NCBI RefSeq assembly: GCF_002105155.1
Contig: NW_019029009.1
Span: 248,001-312,000, forward strand
DNA: 64,000 nt
DNA from: Lobosporangium transversale
Lineage: Eukaryota > Mortierellomycota > Mortierellomycetes > Mortierellales > Mortierellaceae
Direction: 5' to 3'
The position numbers were made by a program, and so were the translations under genes. Below are positions 51,909-64,000 of the stretch, in pieces. Within the stretch, counting starts at the first letter, position 1. Each line of letters opens with the position of its first letter. Under the pieces are notes generated by a model. It was not told the origin of the DNA. It saw nothing but the letters and a program-made list of their open reading frames with translations, and made no database searches.

Positions 51909-52210
51909 AAAGAAAAAAGCTTTTTCTCTCGTCTCTCCTCTCTCCTCTCTCCTCCCTTGATTACTCTCTTTATTTTTTTTTTTTTAACAATAGACAGACT
52001 TTCATTCATTTTCATCAAAACTTCGATCTCATTAAAATGTTGCAAGCAACTCTTTAAATATATTAATATATTACAATAATTATTTTTTTAAGGGTCCAGG
52101 TGTATACAGTGAGAGGAAAATAAGGAAGTAAAGGTTATTATGGTAAATAGAAGGGTATTCATCTTGCGATTTAAGAGGGGAAAAAAAAAGAAAAAGAAAA
52201 AGAAAAAAGA
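51909..52210. other. convergent 3' spacer DBP2/LAM
   Basis: Starts with a (CTCTC)-rich DBP2 3' UTR, then AT-rich sequence with AT dinucleotide runs near 52055-52080 and an A/G-rich stretch (52180-52210) at the LAM stop. No gene seen. Confidence 0.5.
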
Positions 52211-55200
52211 TTAGCGAGAGGAAGAGGTTTGTCCAAGTTCATGGCGCACGTCCTTCAGCTTTGTAAAGAGCTCCAGGATTTCGGCTCTGATTGACTCTTT
52301 CTGAGCTTGCAGGAGACCCGATTCATCTACGGATAGATTGTTTGCCTGCTCTCTCTCCTCATCGTGCTGTTGAGGGAACTGTGCCTGTCCTAGATGCTCT
52401 TGGTGCTCTTGATGTCTTTGATAATCTGATGACTGCTGCTCAGGCTCTGGCTGCTCATCATGCGAGCAGCGATCCATGGAGATCAGTGGAGAGGATGAAG
52501 TGATAGTATGAAGTGGCTCTTTTCCAACGACAGGACTAGAAATAGGAGACAACAACTCTTGACCTTGAGCTTTCGCATAGTCCTCCTGGCTGATCCAAGT
52601 TGGCGGTTGCTGATAGTGTGGATCGACATATTGGTCACGTTGCTGTGGTTGCAGTTGCGGTTGTGGTAGTGGCTGGGGTTCTTGAGGGTGACCATGATGA
52701 TGAGGAGAACGATAGCGATAGCATCGGTGATGACGTAGTCCGTGTGGTGGACAAAAGAATGGTGAATAATAATACTTCTGGGGATTCATGGACATGGACG
52801 GATGCTGAGGACGCAAGGAGTGCTGCGACTTTGAAGAAGGATGTCGATAGTGCCTCCTTGGCCTTGGATGACGATGATATTGGATCGGCAACAAATCGTG
52901 TCTCTGCTGCATCAACTCGACCATAGATGATACTGTTACGAACAGATGCCATACATTTAACGCTGTCACAGCCATGCCAAAGACCACGAACCCAAATATG
53001 ATCCTTGAAAAAATACGCGCTCGATGATCTTGATGTTGGTCATCATCCGGGACCTTAAACTTGAAACGTGATTGCTGTTGTACTTGCTCTAGTTTTAGTT
53101 TTTGCTGAACAAGTATTTGTTGTTGTTGCTGTTGTTGCTGTTGTTGCTGTTGTCGTTGATAATGCTTATGATGTTGGTCACGAAGAGAGGGGGCAGATGC
53201 AAAGGATCTGATAGATGAGTGAGAAGCCAAGATCGATCGACCCGCAACCGCAGCGTGGCCTGCGCCTGTGCCCTCAGGCGACTTTGGGAACGACTTCCGT
53301 GTTCTGGTAGGCAATGCAAATTTGACACGGGTACCACTGTCACTCTGTTCCTCAGCTGCACGAATCCGTGCCAAGGACTCTTCAGATGCAAACACGGCCC
53401 GTTGTGAACCTTGCCTTGACAGCGATGAGAATGGGCTTGGATCCATATTCATACGGTTGTCCTCAGTCTGCTCACTAGATCTGCCACCAAATAGTCCTAG
53501 TCTCTTGCGCACAAAATCTCCCCAAGGGAGTGGAGTTGTCGGCGTACTGGGCATTGATGATAAAGATTCCGCTGCAGCGGCGCTTTCTCCTTTAGTCGGA
53601 GTGCTAGGTAAAGAAGTCCCAAATAACAACGACAATGGTGAAGAAGCTGCAGAGCCTTTTGCATCACTATAAGTCAATGCGGCCCCTGCTGCCGCCGAGA
53701 TGAGTGGGAGTCCAGGAGCTGTCAATGATCCGAGAAATAAAGCGAGAGTAGATTTTTTTTCCGAAGGCAGCAATGGCGTCAGCTGATCCTTAACACTTGC
53801 AGAGACAGACTCTGGTTGTGGTCGTGCAGAATCCAAGGACAACTGAACAGGCGTCTTGGTGCTTGATGATATCGCTGTTGCTGTAATTGACGACGTCTGT
53901 GAAGTTGCTATAGTATGGGAGGTCTGCTGAGATAGCAATGACTGAGCGTGATTCATCCTTGTAGGCTCGACAGGTAATGATGATACTACTGCTGCCGCTG
54001 CAGGGGGCTTTGGAGCTTCTGTTGAAGCAAAGTTAACTTCCCCGTTACTCAAGCTGGTAATAGTAGTGACGAGTAAGGAATCGTTTGGTATATTGTTGGT
54101 GACAACCATTGGGGCTCTAGGGACAGTGGCGGATTTTTTGCCCGCTTTTCTCTTGCGTGCTTCAAAGAACTTCACAAGTTGTTCACCCTGAACCTCAGCT
54201 AGGTCTTGAAGTTGCCTGATGAGTTCTTTGTAGAACCCACCGGACCCTTCTAGTGCGCTGGCTTCGACTCTGGTGCTCCACATGATTGACTTCTTAAACT
54301 TGACTTCTGTAAAGCATTTGATCCTGGTTTTCTCAGGAGCTTCCCAGGTCATACAGATTTGATTGACAGTGGAGAAATGCTCGCCATATGGAACATTAGG
54401 TGTCCGAGATTCGGAATGGACTAGGATCAAAAAGTCACTGAAATGAGTCACTTGCTGGGTCTCGAAGCAAGCTGTGGATGTCTTGGCCACTACAAAAGAC
54501 GTTAAAAGAAATAAAATAAAAATAAGCTGTTATTACAATACAATAAATGATATGAATGTGGTATACATGGTATAAAATAATAATACAATGGACGTACACA
54601 TTGGTACTTTAAAGGACACAGAGTACTCCAGGTTACGCTTCTGACCATCCCATTCTACTGCAGATTCTGCCCTCTTCTTCTTGTCGCTTTTGTTGTCATT
54701 TGGCTGTTCATAGCGTTCCCAGGCCATAATCTTGATATCTGTAGATCCATCCTTAATACGATGCGTATCGCAATTCAATTTATCTCCTTGACCTGCCCCC
54801 TTTCCGGAGAACAGGATCTCAAAGCATAGCTCCAAAGGTAAAGGGACCACTGTAGAGACGACAGCATTCTTGTAATGTCGTTGACAGCTACATGACACTG
54901 GACCAGATGGAGATGGAGATGGTGACGGTGACGACGATAGTGGTAGTGACGATGCCAGAGCAAGTTTGGATACTACTTCTGATATTGGATCCGTAGGGTC
55001 CGCAGTATCACCAATTTTGGTGGCGTTTCCTGACATTTCCAAACGAGCATCTCTACTTCCCTTTCGAGTATGTACAGCGACCCTACTTTGTCCATCGTTG
55101 GGGCTGGGTTGCACCGCTGCGTGCGCTGTCGAGGACGAATGGGAGATCTTGGTTGTAGTCAGCGAAGGTGATAGTAGCACAGGTGGTGGTGTACCTGAGC

Positions 55201-57958
55201 GAGCACCGTCACTACGGATAGGATTCGACGATTGAGAAGCTTGTTTAGGAATAGTTGATGATGATAGATTAAAAGTATTGCTGTATTGATGGTGGCGGCG
55301 TTGTTGCTGTTGGTCCTGTTGTATGATAACCTCCTGATTATACTCCATTGTCCCCTCTGACCTCTTATGGCCACTTTTGGGCTGACTAGAGCGCTTTTGT
55401 AAGAATCCTCTGAACCCAGTAGATTCTTGTTTATCAGATGAAGCAGCACTGGCAACAGATCCTCTTCGGCTTTCAGATGACGATAATGATGATGATAATG
55501 AAAACGAAAAGCTTTCTTTCAATGGCGATGAGACCATGCTATTATAACTATTATCATAATCCAATCCAGGACTATTCCAAACCTCGCTCAACTCCTGTGC
55601 CAACGCTGGCGGCGTTGGTAATGGCGTTGGTAATGGCACTATTGGGGTAGAAGGACGAAGCCGTGACAAAGACAGCCGTTTATGAGGGGCGAGTTGGTCC
55701 ATATTTTCAGAACTGGAAGAAAAGGCCTCATCCGTGATGACAGAATACGTTCTAGGCGTCCTGCGCTTCTCTCTCAACTTTTCTACTCCTGTCCGTAGAC
55801 GTACTTCTTTTTTCGATTCAAACATACCAGTACCAGTATCAGTCGTATCTTTCTCCAGTACTGTTGTCGTCTCCTCCACCATCTGCGATGATTCATATTC
55901 TGTGCTACTGAGGGTTTGTATAACTTGACGATGGATAGCCCAATTACGTTCCATAATGGCATAAGCTTGCTCACGGCTCATGAGACTCGTGAACACATAA
56001 TCCTTAATGGACGAATCTCCCTCTGTATTAGTCATAGGATCCTGAGAAAATGTCGGTACTTCTGTTGTGGACAATGACGCGGTGGCTGTAAGAGGAGTCC
56101 TGACACGGATTCGAATGGAACTAGGGAAGACTCCCATCTTCTTTTCCTTATCAACAGAGATCAGGTCACGATAGTCGACCATGACGCGAACGGTCCTTCC
56201 AAAATGTTTACCATAGAAGCACACATGTGTCGCTGTCACATATAACGTTCCTTGCCATAGAATCTCGCGTTCTAATGCACAAGCAAAATCATCAAAATGA
56301 CGTGGACAAGATGACAGAGCCAAGGTAGATGGTGAGACTGTGGAAGAATAGTCTGAGGGTGTCGAAATTGCAGTGGCAAAGGAAGAAGAAGGTGGTGATG
56401 TCTGTGAAGGGGCTGCTAGACAAGGTGCACAATAGGCAGAAGGGACCACCACTAGATCCGCAAGTTCTGGAAAAGATTTGATAAATCTTCTCTGTGCCTT
56501 TGTTAAGCCTGTACGAAGTCCAGCTGAAGAAGAAGCCGTAGCCGAGGTGACAGAGTACTCAGACTGAGGTCGCCATGGAAGGCCTAGTGTGAATGCTGGT
56601 CGACGATCAGAGCGAGAGCGAGGTACAGGTACAGGTATAGGTGTTGATTGGAGAATCGTTACAGATTCGGGAAAATCGACACTACTAATACTGCGGTCGT
56701 GTACGCCCATGGTAGGCCTCTTTTCTGGAGATATATCAACTAGGCTAGTCGTGCCTTGACTATTGTTGCTGCTGACTTTTTTTTTTAAGGAATAAAGAAA
56801 GGAAGGGATGAAAAAGGATTGTAACATTTTAAAATTTTGGCCATGAGAAGAGTCGAAAAAAAAAAAACCTATTTCACACAGCACACGAGTCCGTTCATAT
56901 TTTTTCTGCCCAATGCCCTTTCCTATGTTGTTGTTGTTCTTTGAGCCATTAATAGGAGGGCTCAAAGAAAGAAAGTAAGGGTCGTAAATTGCAAAAAAGG
57001 GCTCGCAATGATTTCTTTTACCTTCTTTTCGTTTAGAGAATGTGGTTTCTGAACTGCTTCTACCTTCGGAAACAGGTTTGTTCAGCTCGGCACTTCGGCG
57101 TCGAATCAAGTTTTTGATTGAATTTTTGCCAATACCAATGGCGGTGGTAGCAGTTGAAGGAGGAGTAGGAGGAGGAGTCCTACTCCTAGATCCAGATGAA
57201 TCACTACTAGGAGTAGGGCTTGGTGAAGCTGATTCTCGATTACTATCGTCACGATTACTATTATTATTATTGCTGTTACTGCTACTATTACTCTTATTAT
57301 CACTTTCAACAGGTGATGGTGATCGTGTAAAGCCTTTAGACTTTATGCGATCCCGACTTGTCCCTGTTGAACTTGAACTCGTGGTTGTTGGATTAGATCG
57401 CTTCCTTAAGAATCCAAACACACGCTGTGCAGGCTTGATATTGTTGCTGTTTGTCCCATTCACATCAATAACTGGACTCGGACTTTGTGTACGAGTCTGT
57501 CCCGTCGAAAAAAGGGGGAGGAGAAAAGGAGACAGCAAAACAGAACAACGAAGAACAATAACGAGTTGAAGTTGATTAATGTTTGAAGATTGCGTAGTTG
57601 GATCAGCGAACAGAAGAGAGTGGCGTATTTGGATTAGCAACGTGTAAAAAAAAAATACGGGAGGACCATTTCGGAAAAGAGATATCCCTTTTTTTTTTCT
57701 CTAGCCCTTTTCTTCTCCAGCTCAAGAATGCGATAATGTAATCAATATCCACTATTCTTCAATCATAATAAAATATATTCAGGTATTCAGGCTTGAAGCT
57801 TTAATAGGGGTGGGGTGTTGTTCGGCAGGATAATAGGGCAATTATTTGATGCAAGAGATCTTTATCCACCACGGAGCATAGGAGGGGAGAGGGAGGAAAC
57901 AAAAAGGTGCATGTGCATATGCATACATGATTATACTTACTGGCTCTGAAGGCTCCAT
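52211..57958 (-). CDS. LAM/Aster-type GRAM-VASt sterol transfer protein
   Basis: ER-anchored lipid transfer protein at membrane contact sites, of the Lam/Ysp (GRAMD1/Aster) family that carries sterol between plasma membrane and ER. Minus-strand exons 57958-57941, 57496-57022, 56775-54598, 54489-52211; 4950 nt, 1649 aa. After a long Ser/Asn-rich region, a GRAM domain starts with AQRRFIKSFPELAD (about residue 265), has a low-complexity insertion, and resumes with ALEREILWQGTLYVTATHVCFYGKHFG and VMVDYRDLISVDKEK. The VASt domain (about 790-1000) starts CSCQRHYKNAVVSTVVPLPLELCFEILFS and ends GGFYKELIRQLQDLAEVQ. A single membrane helix (IIFGFVVFGMAVTALNVWHLF, about 1385-1410) and a C-terminal coiled segment follow. 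Poly-Gln and His/Pro-rich stretches flank the helix. The six-codon first exon (MEPSEP) is the least certain part. Confidence 0.9.
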
Positions 57959-59331
57959 TATGTCTCCAAAAAGATTACTTTCACTACTTTTTGTTGCAGC
58001 AGTAAAGATTGGCGACCAAGTCAACCCCTCTCTTTCCCTTAGCTATGGGGATGTTGAGGCAATTGAATCAAGGCGACTAGACTAATATTAACGAAGTGAA
58101 TGGTTGCTGATGTTAGCCAATCTCGATGTTGGATTGGTCTGAAACAAGGGAAAAGAATTGGCTTAAAGTCTTAATGTTGTACACCAAAGTAAAGAACAGT
58201 GGAAAGGGAATACATGGGACTGTGCGGCAAAAAAAAAAAAAAAAAAAAAAAAAAAGATCAGGAACAAGATGAATTTAAATGAATGAGTTTGAGGAATGAA
58301 GTATACGCCCCGGGTTGGAATGACCTTAGTGGAAATAAAGTAGAGAGAGAAGAATTGATTAAAGTCGTGTGGAAATATTAAAGAAGTTGCGTCCTGCTAT
58401 TAAGCTGTGTCGTGTTGCGTAAAATTGATTTAAAGAAGGTTGAAATGAGAAATGTGACAAGGAATGGGATGGGCTAAGCTCCAGAAAATGATGTGGTACG
58501 ATACATAAAAAGAAAAGAGAGAGATGGAGAAAGGATAAGGGAAAGGGTGTAATGCGGTTGAAATGTATGAATTCTTGTTCAAGACAGATTGAGCTGCAAG
58601 GTCAATGATAATAAAAAAAAAGGGTGTATGGCCTGATTGAGGGTTCATGCTAGAGATAAATAGGGTCTATCAAAGAAAGTTGAGCCTGGACAAAGCAGCC
58701 AGAGAATGGAATGAGACGATGTCGAATTCGCATTCAAATGAGCAAGAAAAAAAAAAAAAAAAAAAAAGACAGAAAGACAGAAAGACAGAAAGACAGAAAG
58801 ACAAAGAGAGAGAAGTAAAGATAGGATGAGATGGAGGACGAGATAAAATGAGCAGAACCATCGGACAACATGATACTCCTCGAAAGGTACATCACATAAT
58901 ATGAACATGATTGTCCCCAAGTCTAAAACTAAAAATGCATTGCAAAAAAGACCTCATCCATTTCGCCCGTCCATTTCGCCCGTCCATTTGGCTAGACCTT
59001 TTTTTTTTCAAGGCATTTATTTGTTTTGCAATGCCCGAGTATTGGTTTGTTCACAGACTCCTTTTTCCCACTTTACTGTTGTGTTACAAACAGGTTTAGA
59101 GTATGGACACTGCAATGTTCAGCAAATTTACTGTTGACAAAATTGTTTTGGCATTCGCACACACAAAAAAATAAATAAAAATGCATCCATCAGGCGAGCG
59201 AAGTGAGCAATTCTTCACTTGAATTTGGATTGGGCGAGCTCAATGGTGGACAATGGCATGATCACTCAGTAAGCCAAGCTGCATCTGCAACCTTACTTTG
59301 TTTAACCTTTTGTTTCTGCCAAAAAGCCGAC

Positions 59332-59362
<31 letters not shown>

Positions 59363-59712
59363 CTGTTTACTGTGTCTGATATTAGAATCAGCAGATAAAA
59401 CATACGACACACAAAATGTCCACCTGTGTTGTAGCCTGGAGCGCAGAAAATGGCACGCACAGTAAACTACTCATCGCTTGGTCGACGAAGGAAATATAGC
59501 AGTATATACATTCATAATCGTATCCGAAGGTATCACTTGCACAGCCCATGTCAGGATAGGTATGGACGCCTGTAGTTATTTTACTTGACTACGTATTATA
59601 TTACTCAGGCGCGGAAAGTAATCCTTCCTCACCCCCATCCCCCTTTAAAATATCAACAAAAGGACGGTAAAAATGTAGTACTTTACAACATCAATAACAA
59701 TAACAGCGATGT

Positions 59713-59764
<52 letters not shown>

Positions 59765-60101
59765 GGGAGATCTTCGCTCTCATACATTGTAGACTACACT
59801 ATATCGCTAAACATTAAAAAGATGACCAATGTCTCCTGCCTTGAGTATATGAAAGAGCATTTCTTTCTGCGTAGAAGCACTCTTAAAACTAACCAATTCC
59901 ACATTTCCTTTATTATTCCCCAAGATGACATCAATGGTATGTGGATAAACGTTCTCTTATAGCTTGAATATGCGTGTATTCCAGCAAGGATTTGACCGCC
60001 AGACAGAATGCATCTTTGTTTTCTTCGCTTGAGTAGCTAGCATGCATGCATGCGGGAATAATAGGCAGCAATAGAGCATAGCCATGCCTTAACATGAAAA
60101 A

Positions 60102-60133
<32 letters not shown>

Positions 60134-60528
60134 AATGAAAGAAATAGCCTTGTGCCACGAGAGTGCTAGTTAGACTGCATCTTCGATTCCTTTTCTCCCT
60201 CCTCTCCGCAATGCTTACACAAGTATACGTGTATAGTTGTTGTTGATCGCTGATCACTTCAATCGTTCTGCCTACTTTATCCATTTATAAATATTCTGTC
60301 CTAAAACAAAAAATAGGAGACAACTCCCTCAATTTGATTGGCTGACGCGTGAGTGGCCTGAGAATCATTTTCCTAGGCAAACAAAAAAAGCAAAATATGG
60401 TCACGAGTATATTTTGAGCCGCCAGTGCCCTGCTATTTTAATTCGTGTTTATAGAAAGAGGCCCAAAGAAGTGCATGTTATTGTTGCTATAAATATATAA
60501 GATATATTATGATATTCGGGCATTGCCG

Positions 60529-60561
<33 letters not shown>

Positions 60562-60572
60562 CCTTGCAAGTA
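57959..60572. other. large intergenic region, left half
   Basis: I see no gene. Contents are poly(A) or poly(T) runs (about 58230-58255, 58743-58767, 59336-59361, 59715-59745, 60529-60559), an 8-bp (AGACAGAA)n microsatellite at 58768-58800, a 13-bp tandem CCATTTCGCCCGT (58958-58990) and an (AAAAT)n stretch near 60099-60135. The left end should include the LAM promoter. Confidence 0.5.
58768..58800. repeat. (AGACAGAA)n microsatellite
   Basis: About four copies of an 8-bp unit directly after a poly(A) run. Simple sequence with no evident function. Confidence 0.85.
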
Positions 60573-60743
60573 TTATTGGCCTTTTTGAATAGGTCCTTCT
60601 TCCCCTCCTTGCAAGCTTGGCGGCTGTGAAAGATCTTTCAAGAATTTTCGATTTATATGATCTTTGAAGCAAATGCAATGATGACATTTGACAGGAATTG
60701 AAAACATGTGGGCTATATCTTCTGATATTGTCACCTCCATCAT
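60573..60743 (-). CDS. small hypothetical protein with CHHC motif
   Basis: A 56-codon minus-strand frame beginning MMEVTISEDIAHMF and containing PVKCHHCICFKDHINRKFL before a Gly/Gln-rich end, closing at a TAA at 60573-60575. Its composition is more protein-like than its surroundings and the CHHC-C cluster could bind zinc. It could equally be the last exon of a longer gene, since 'ctctag' lies just upstream of its start, or a remnant of a mobile element. No family is recognised. Confidence 0.3.
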   Translation of the reverse strand: MMEVTISEDIAHMFSIPVKCHHCICFKDHINRKFLKDLSQPPSLQGGEEGPIQKGQ

Positions 60744-62113
60744 ACTCTAGAATTTATTGAGAGAAGACTTTGTCTTTCTAGACAAAGGGAGGAGTTTTTT
60801 TATCAGTTACAGTAGTTTACTGTGCGCTGTTGTCTTCAGTAAGAGTCGATGGTTTCTCTTCAAATATTTCTAGATGAATGAAGTTAACATTCTAGTTACG
60901 AGATAATGGTCAAATTTGGTTGATATTCTATAATTATTAAATCATTGACTTCGGAGTTGACACTAAGTATACGTCAATGAATTGGATGCATAATAGTTAT
61001 GCATGAATTCTTCTAGTCACCATAAGCATTTTACTCGCCTCCGGTGTTAGTGAAGAGTATAAGTTTCCGACATGGTTCATCTGGAGTTGAAGGGACTGTT
61101 GGAGGGAAGCAGAATTCTACGCTCCATTGTAATGGAATAGCAACCAAGTGTTATGGATAAAGATAGGAGATAGATTCCAGTAGGGATGCAGACCGCTATT
61201 AGATTGAATGATTATGATATACGCTCTCACTACAGAGTGTATAGAATGCTCAGGGGATTGCTTCAGTAACTGCGACCAAAGTGGTGTAGGACTGCTGTAT
61301 GGAGGGGCTTCAAGCTTAGATAATAGCCATGTTTGTAGGGCTGTAACAAAGCTTAATGAAGGAGGGGTGATGATAGGAGACTGTGGTCTTTTATGTACAT
61401 GCAAGTGATTTGACTTGTCGGATATAACATTACATTATGACAGACCTATAGAACACAAAAGGGTCTGTGTGGAATGGACATGTTAGTTGAGCAAGGATCC
61501 GTTGCTTTTGATCACACTATTGCTGAATCTAGAAACAGATAAAAGAAAAGAGGAAGAGGGATCGTAGCATTCCATAGTCGGAAATAAAAAGACCCTTTTT
61601 TGTCTAAATACTTTTTATTTTGGTGCCTGCATGAGCACGTGCACAGAGTGTGTAAGATGAAACGCCCTTGCCCCTATTCGGGTGCTCAAATGAAATGCAA
61701 TGTTACACATGAACTACCAAAATGCTTATTCCTACGCGGAGAAATAGACACGCTGACATAGAAAAAAAGAAAACAAATTCTCAGCATTGGTTCCGCGAAT
61801 AAGATGAACACGCTGATGGAAATAACCCTAGTTTTTTGCTTTTTTTTTTTTTTTTTTTTTTGCTAATTATTATTCCATGATCAATAAAAGTTGTAATATA
61901 CTTATATAGTATAAGATGTATGTACCAATGTATTTACTTTATATAAACAGGGACCACCTTTTTCTTTTGTGAAAGATGGACAAACTCCCTGACCAATCCT
62001 GATTCTGTAAGATTTTTTGACGCTAGCGTAAATGACGCGCAATGTTATTGAAATGAGCTGGAAAACAAAGCCAAGGTAATCGGTTCTATTTGGTCTATAA
62101 TAGTATGATCAAT

Positions 62114-62148
<35 letters not shown>

Positions 62149-62957
62149 GATTCGTGTCTGTATATTCTCCGTGTCAAATAAACAAAAAAGAAAAAATAAT
62201 CATAAAAAGACTATCAACATTGATATCTCTGTATATCTGTATAATGATTGATAACAAAGAACTAGAAGCTTGAATGTAGAAAGAACTTCCATATTCTGCG
62301 ACGTTAAAGTTTCTTTCGGACGACAGATATTCCTTTTGCTCTCTTTGAAAAGGAAATAAAAAAACGTCGCTTATAGAAACTGAAGGGAAAAAAAAAAAGT
62401 TATATGTACTATTGCATGCAGCCATACGCCATGAATAATATTATTCATTAAAAATAAAATAACAAAGGTTTTTTGTACGCAACTAAATATTAAACATTAA
62501 ATCCTCTCCTCTCTAATGGTGTGTATAAATTTAAACCGTGGGCTCAGTCATCAGCGAATATCCACAATGTCGCACAACATTCTGCTTCATCCCTTCTGGT
62601 AGGTTTATCACAGCAGGGAGGAATTCGCTGAGTTGGGGATTGCTCTAGAAGCTTAGAAAAAAAAAAAAAAAAAAAAAAGGATGACACATTTTATAATCTG
62701 CTTTTGACTTTCTGTCTTTGTTCCATTGAGATTATCTTGTGAATGCTCGTGTTGTATATGTGCTCTACCAAAAATAAAAGGCAAGACGCTCGTCAAAAAC
62801 TTAACCAAAGCAGATTCAAAGATTGTGTGTATCCTTCTTGTGCATGTTTTAAGAATAGCATCCAGTGAGAAGAACGCGATGGAATGTAGAGGAAGATGGC
62901 GCTGACCAAGCAATGCGTCTATGAACGCCCAATTTTAAAAAGGATATGCGAGCCGGG

Positions 62958-62989
<32 letters not shown>

Positions 62990-64000
62990 AACGACGACAA
63001 GGGAAGATCTAATGGGCTAAAGTGCTTTCGGAGGATGAGCCCTGTTTGATGTGGTAAGGATATCTTTACTTGGCTGTAGCCATAGAAGAGAAATGAAATA
63101 TAATCAGATAGATCTTTGATGAGTACTGGAAGAAAGATCACAAAGAGTTCTTAAAAGGGCAATTGACCTCTCTCTCTCTCTTTTTTTTGAGGCATTACGT
63201 TGTGCAAGTTCAACAATTGTTGTGGTTGTGTCGAGTTGTAATTAGCAAAGGGCACAGAACAAAGGAACGAAAGGCGCTAGTAAACTAGTAAAGCCCCTCC
63301 TTTTGTGCTGGCTGGCTCACTGTTTTTTTTTTTTTTTTTTTTTACTGTTGCTGCCAATCTCATCTGTCTCAAAGTCTTCTAATGTTTACATTGTAGTTCA
63401 GTCAGGATGACAACAGCAAGGAAGGAAGCAGATGGCGATGGTCTAAAAGTAGGTCAGCATTTGTACTTTGTTGTTGCACCAAAAGTCATTTGAGAGAAAG
63501 TAATTACTGAACAATGAACACAAGGACACATGGGCGTGGAGCGCATTAAAGGAAGACATTTTGGCATTTGTCTGTGTGAAAAATATCTGTTTGGCAATGA
63601 ATCCATTGCATCTTCATCTCATCGTTTTTTATTATCCCTTACCTCTTCATCACCACATCTCATTAGGCAATGAATGATGTTCTGTAAGAAATAATGTGCA
63701 ATGGTGTGTCAAGTAACAAAAAAAAAAGGGTTCATTAGGTTCTCGCTCCTCTTTCTTTCTTTTTCCAATCTTTTTCTCTTTTTCTTTGTCTTTTATTTTT
63801 TTGATGCTCCTCTGTTTCTGCTCTGATTCTGGCTTTTTGCTCTTTCTCTTTCTGGCTGATTCTGTTCGTCTGTCTCTCCACGGCTCTCTTGCACGAGCAC
63901 CACATCCGCACTATCTCTTTCTCTATCTCCATCTCATACACCCCATACACACCCTCTTTTACTTTTTTGTCTTTTTTATTCTTTTTATTCTTTTTTATTT
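60744..64000. other. large intergenic region, right half
   Basis: No gene supported. Poly(T) or poly(A) runs at about 61841-61861, 62121-62145, 62659-62679, 62958-62989 and 63324-63343. Two minus-strand stretches (about 61117-61404 and 61033-61115) look slightly protein-like but are in different frames and carry no motif. The last 300 bp are CT-rich, as in a fungal promoter, and probably lead to a plus-strand gene beyond the window. Confidence 0.45.

Noticed and set aside
57042-57569. Long plus-strand open frame rich in Leu opposite the LAM gene
   Set aside because: It is the antisense of Asn/Ser-rich repeats in the LAM coding exon; no motif, and the minus strand has a proven frame.
58645-58920. 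Minus-strand Ser/Phe/Leu repeat frame
   Set aside because: It arises from the (AGACAGAA)n microsatellite and poly(A) run, not from a gene.
61033-61408. Overlapping frames on both strands, one cysteine-rich
   Set aside because: Neighbouring segments are in different frames, there is no motif, and composition is ambiguous.
63735-63950. Lys/Glu-rich minus-strand frame near the right edge
   Set aside because: It is the reverse of a CT-rich promoter-like tract; charged low-complexity peptides are expected there by chance.

Overview
The window is nuclear DNA of a filamentous fungus, most likely an early-diverging one (Mucoromycota; a Mortierella-like lineage is my best guess). The reasons are intron-dense genes (about 66 short introns in 11 genes), AT-rich spacers, a single-copy-style set of conserved eukaryotic genes, a TnpB/Fanzor-type gene and non-LTR retrotransposons. 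The species cannot be fixed from the sequence alone. I rebuilt ten gene models exon by exon and an eleventh (RAE1) whose 5' part may lie outside the window; every joined model gives a total divisible by three and an uninterrupted frame.

Layout. 0-3.8 kb: RAE1/GLE2 mRNA-export factor (+) converging on a mitochondrial stomatin-like protein (SLP-2, -). 4.3-5.8 kb: a broken Fanzor/TnpB-type RuvC nuclease gene (+). 6.4-11.4 kb: Mediator subunit MED14 (+, 14 exons). 11.8-13.5 kb: an unusual C1-domain plus Pex24-like membrane protein (+). 13.6-17.7 kb: a minus-strand train of 5'-truncated LINE copies, each ending in a homopolymer tail, the largest carrying RNase H and a CCHC knuckle. 18.1-18.9 kb: tRNA-Gly(GCC) with a small terminal-inverted-repeat element touching its 3' end. 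18.9-21.5 kb: decayed, mostly non-genic DNA. 21.5-22.8 kb: PAP2 lipid phosphatase (+). 23.4-26.6 kb: ERMP1-like M28 ER metallopeptidase (+). 26.8-34.4 kb: senataxin/Sen1 helicase (-), divergent from the TOR kinase (+, 34.9-43.8 kb, 17 exons, 2362 aa). 44.1-47.4 kb: RCK/MAK/Ime2-like kinase (-), divergent from the DEAD-box helicase Dbp2/p68 (+, 48.7-51.9 kb). 52.2-58.0 kb: LAM/Aster-type GRAM-VASt sterol transporter (-). 58-64 kb: intergenic, with homopolymers, microsatellites and one small ORF.

The genes do not form an operon or cluster; they are housekeeping functions in RNA export and processing, transcription (Mediator, Sen1, Dbp2), growth signalling (TOR) and lipid or membrane biology (PAP2, ERMP1, LAM, Pex24-like). 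The points most worth a second look are the decayed Fanzor gene, the 1.28-kb Dbp2 intron at the position of the autoregulatory intron known from yeasts, an apparent excess of GC-AG introns, the tail-to-head LINE train, the inverted-repeat element abutting the tRNA gene, and the dozens of 15-35 nt poly(A)/poly(T) tracts throughout introns and spacers.
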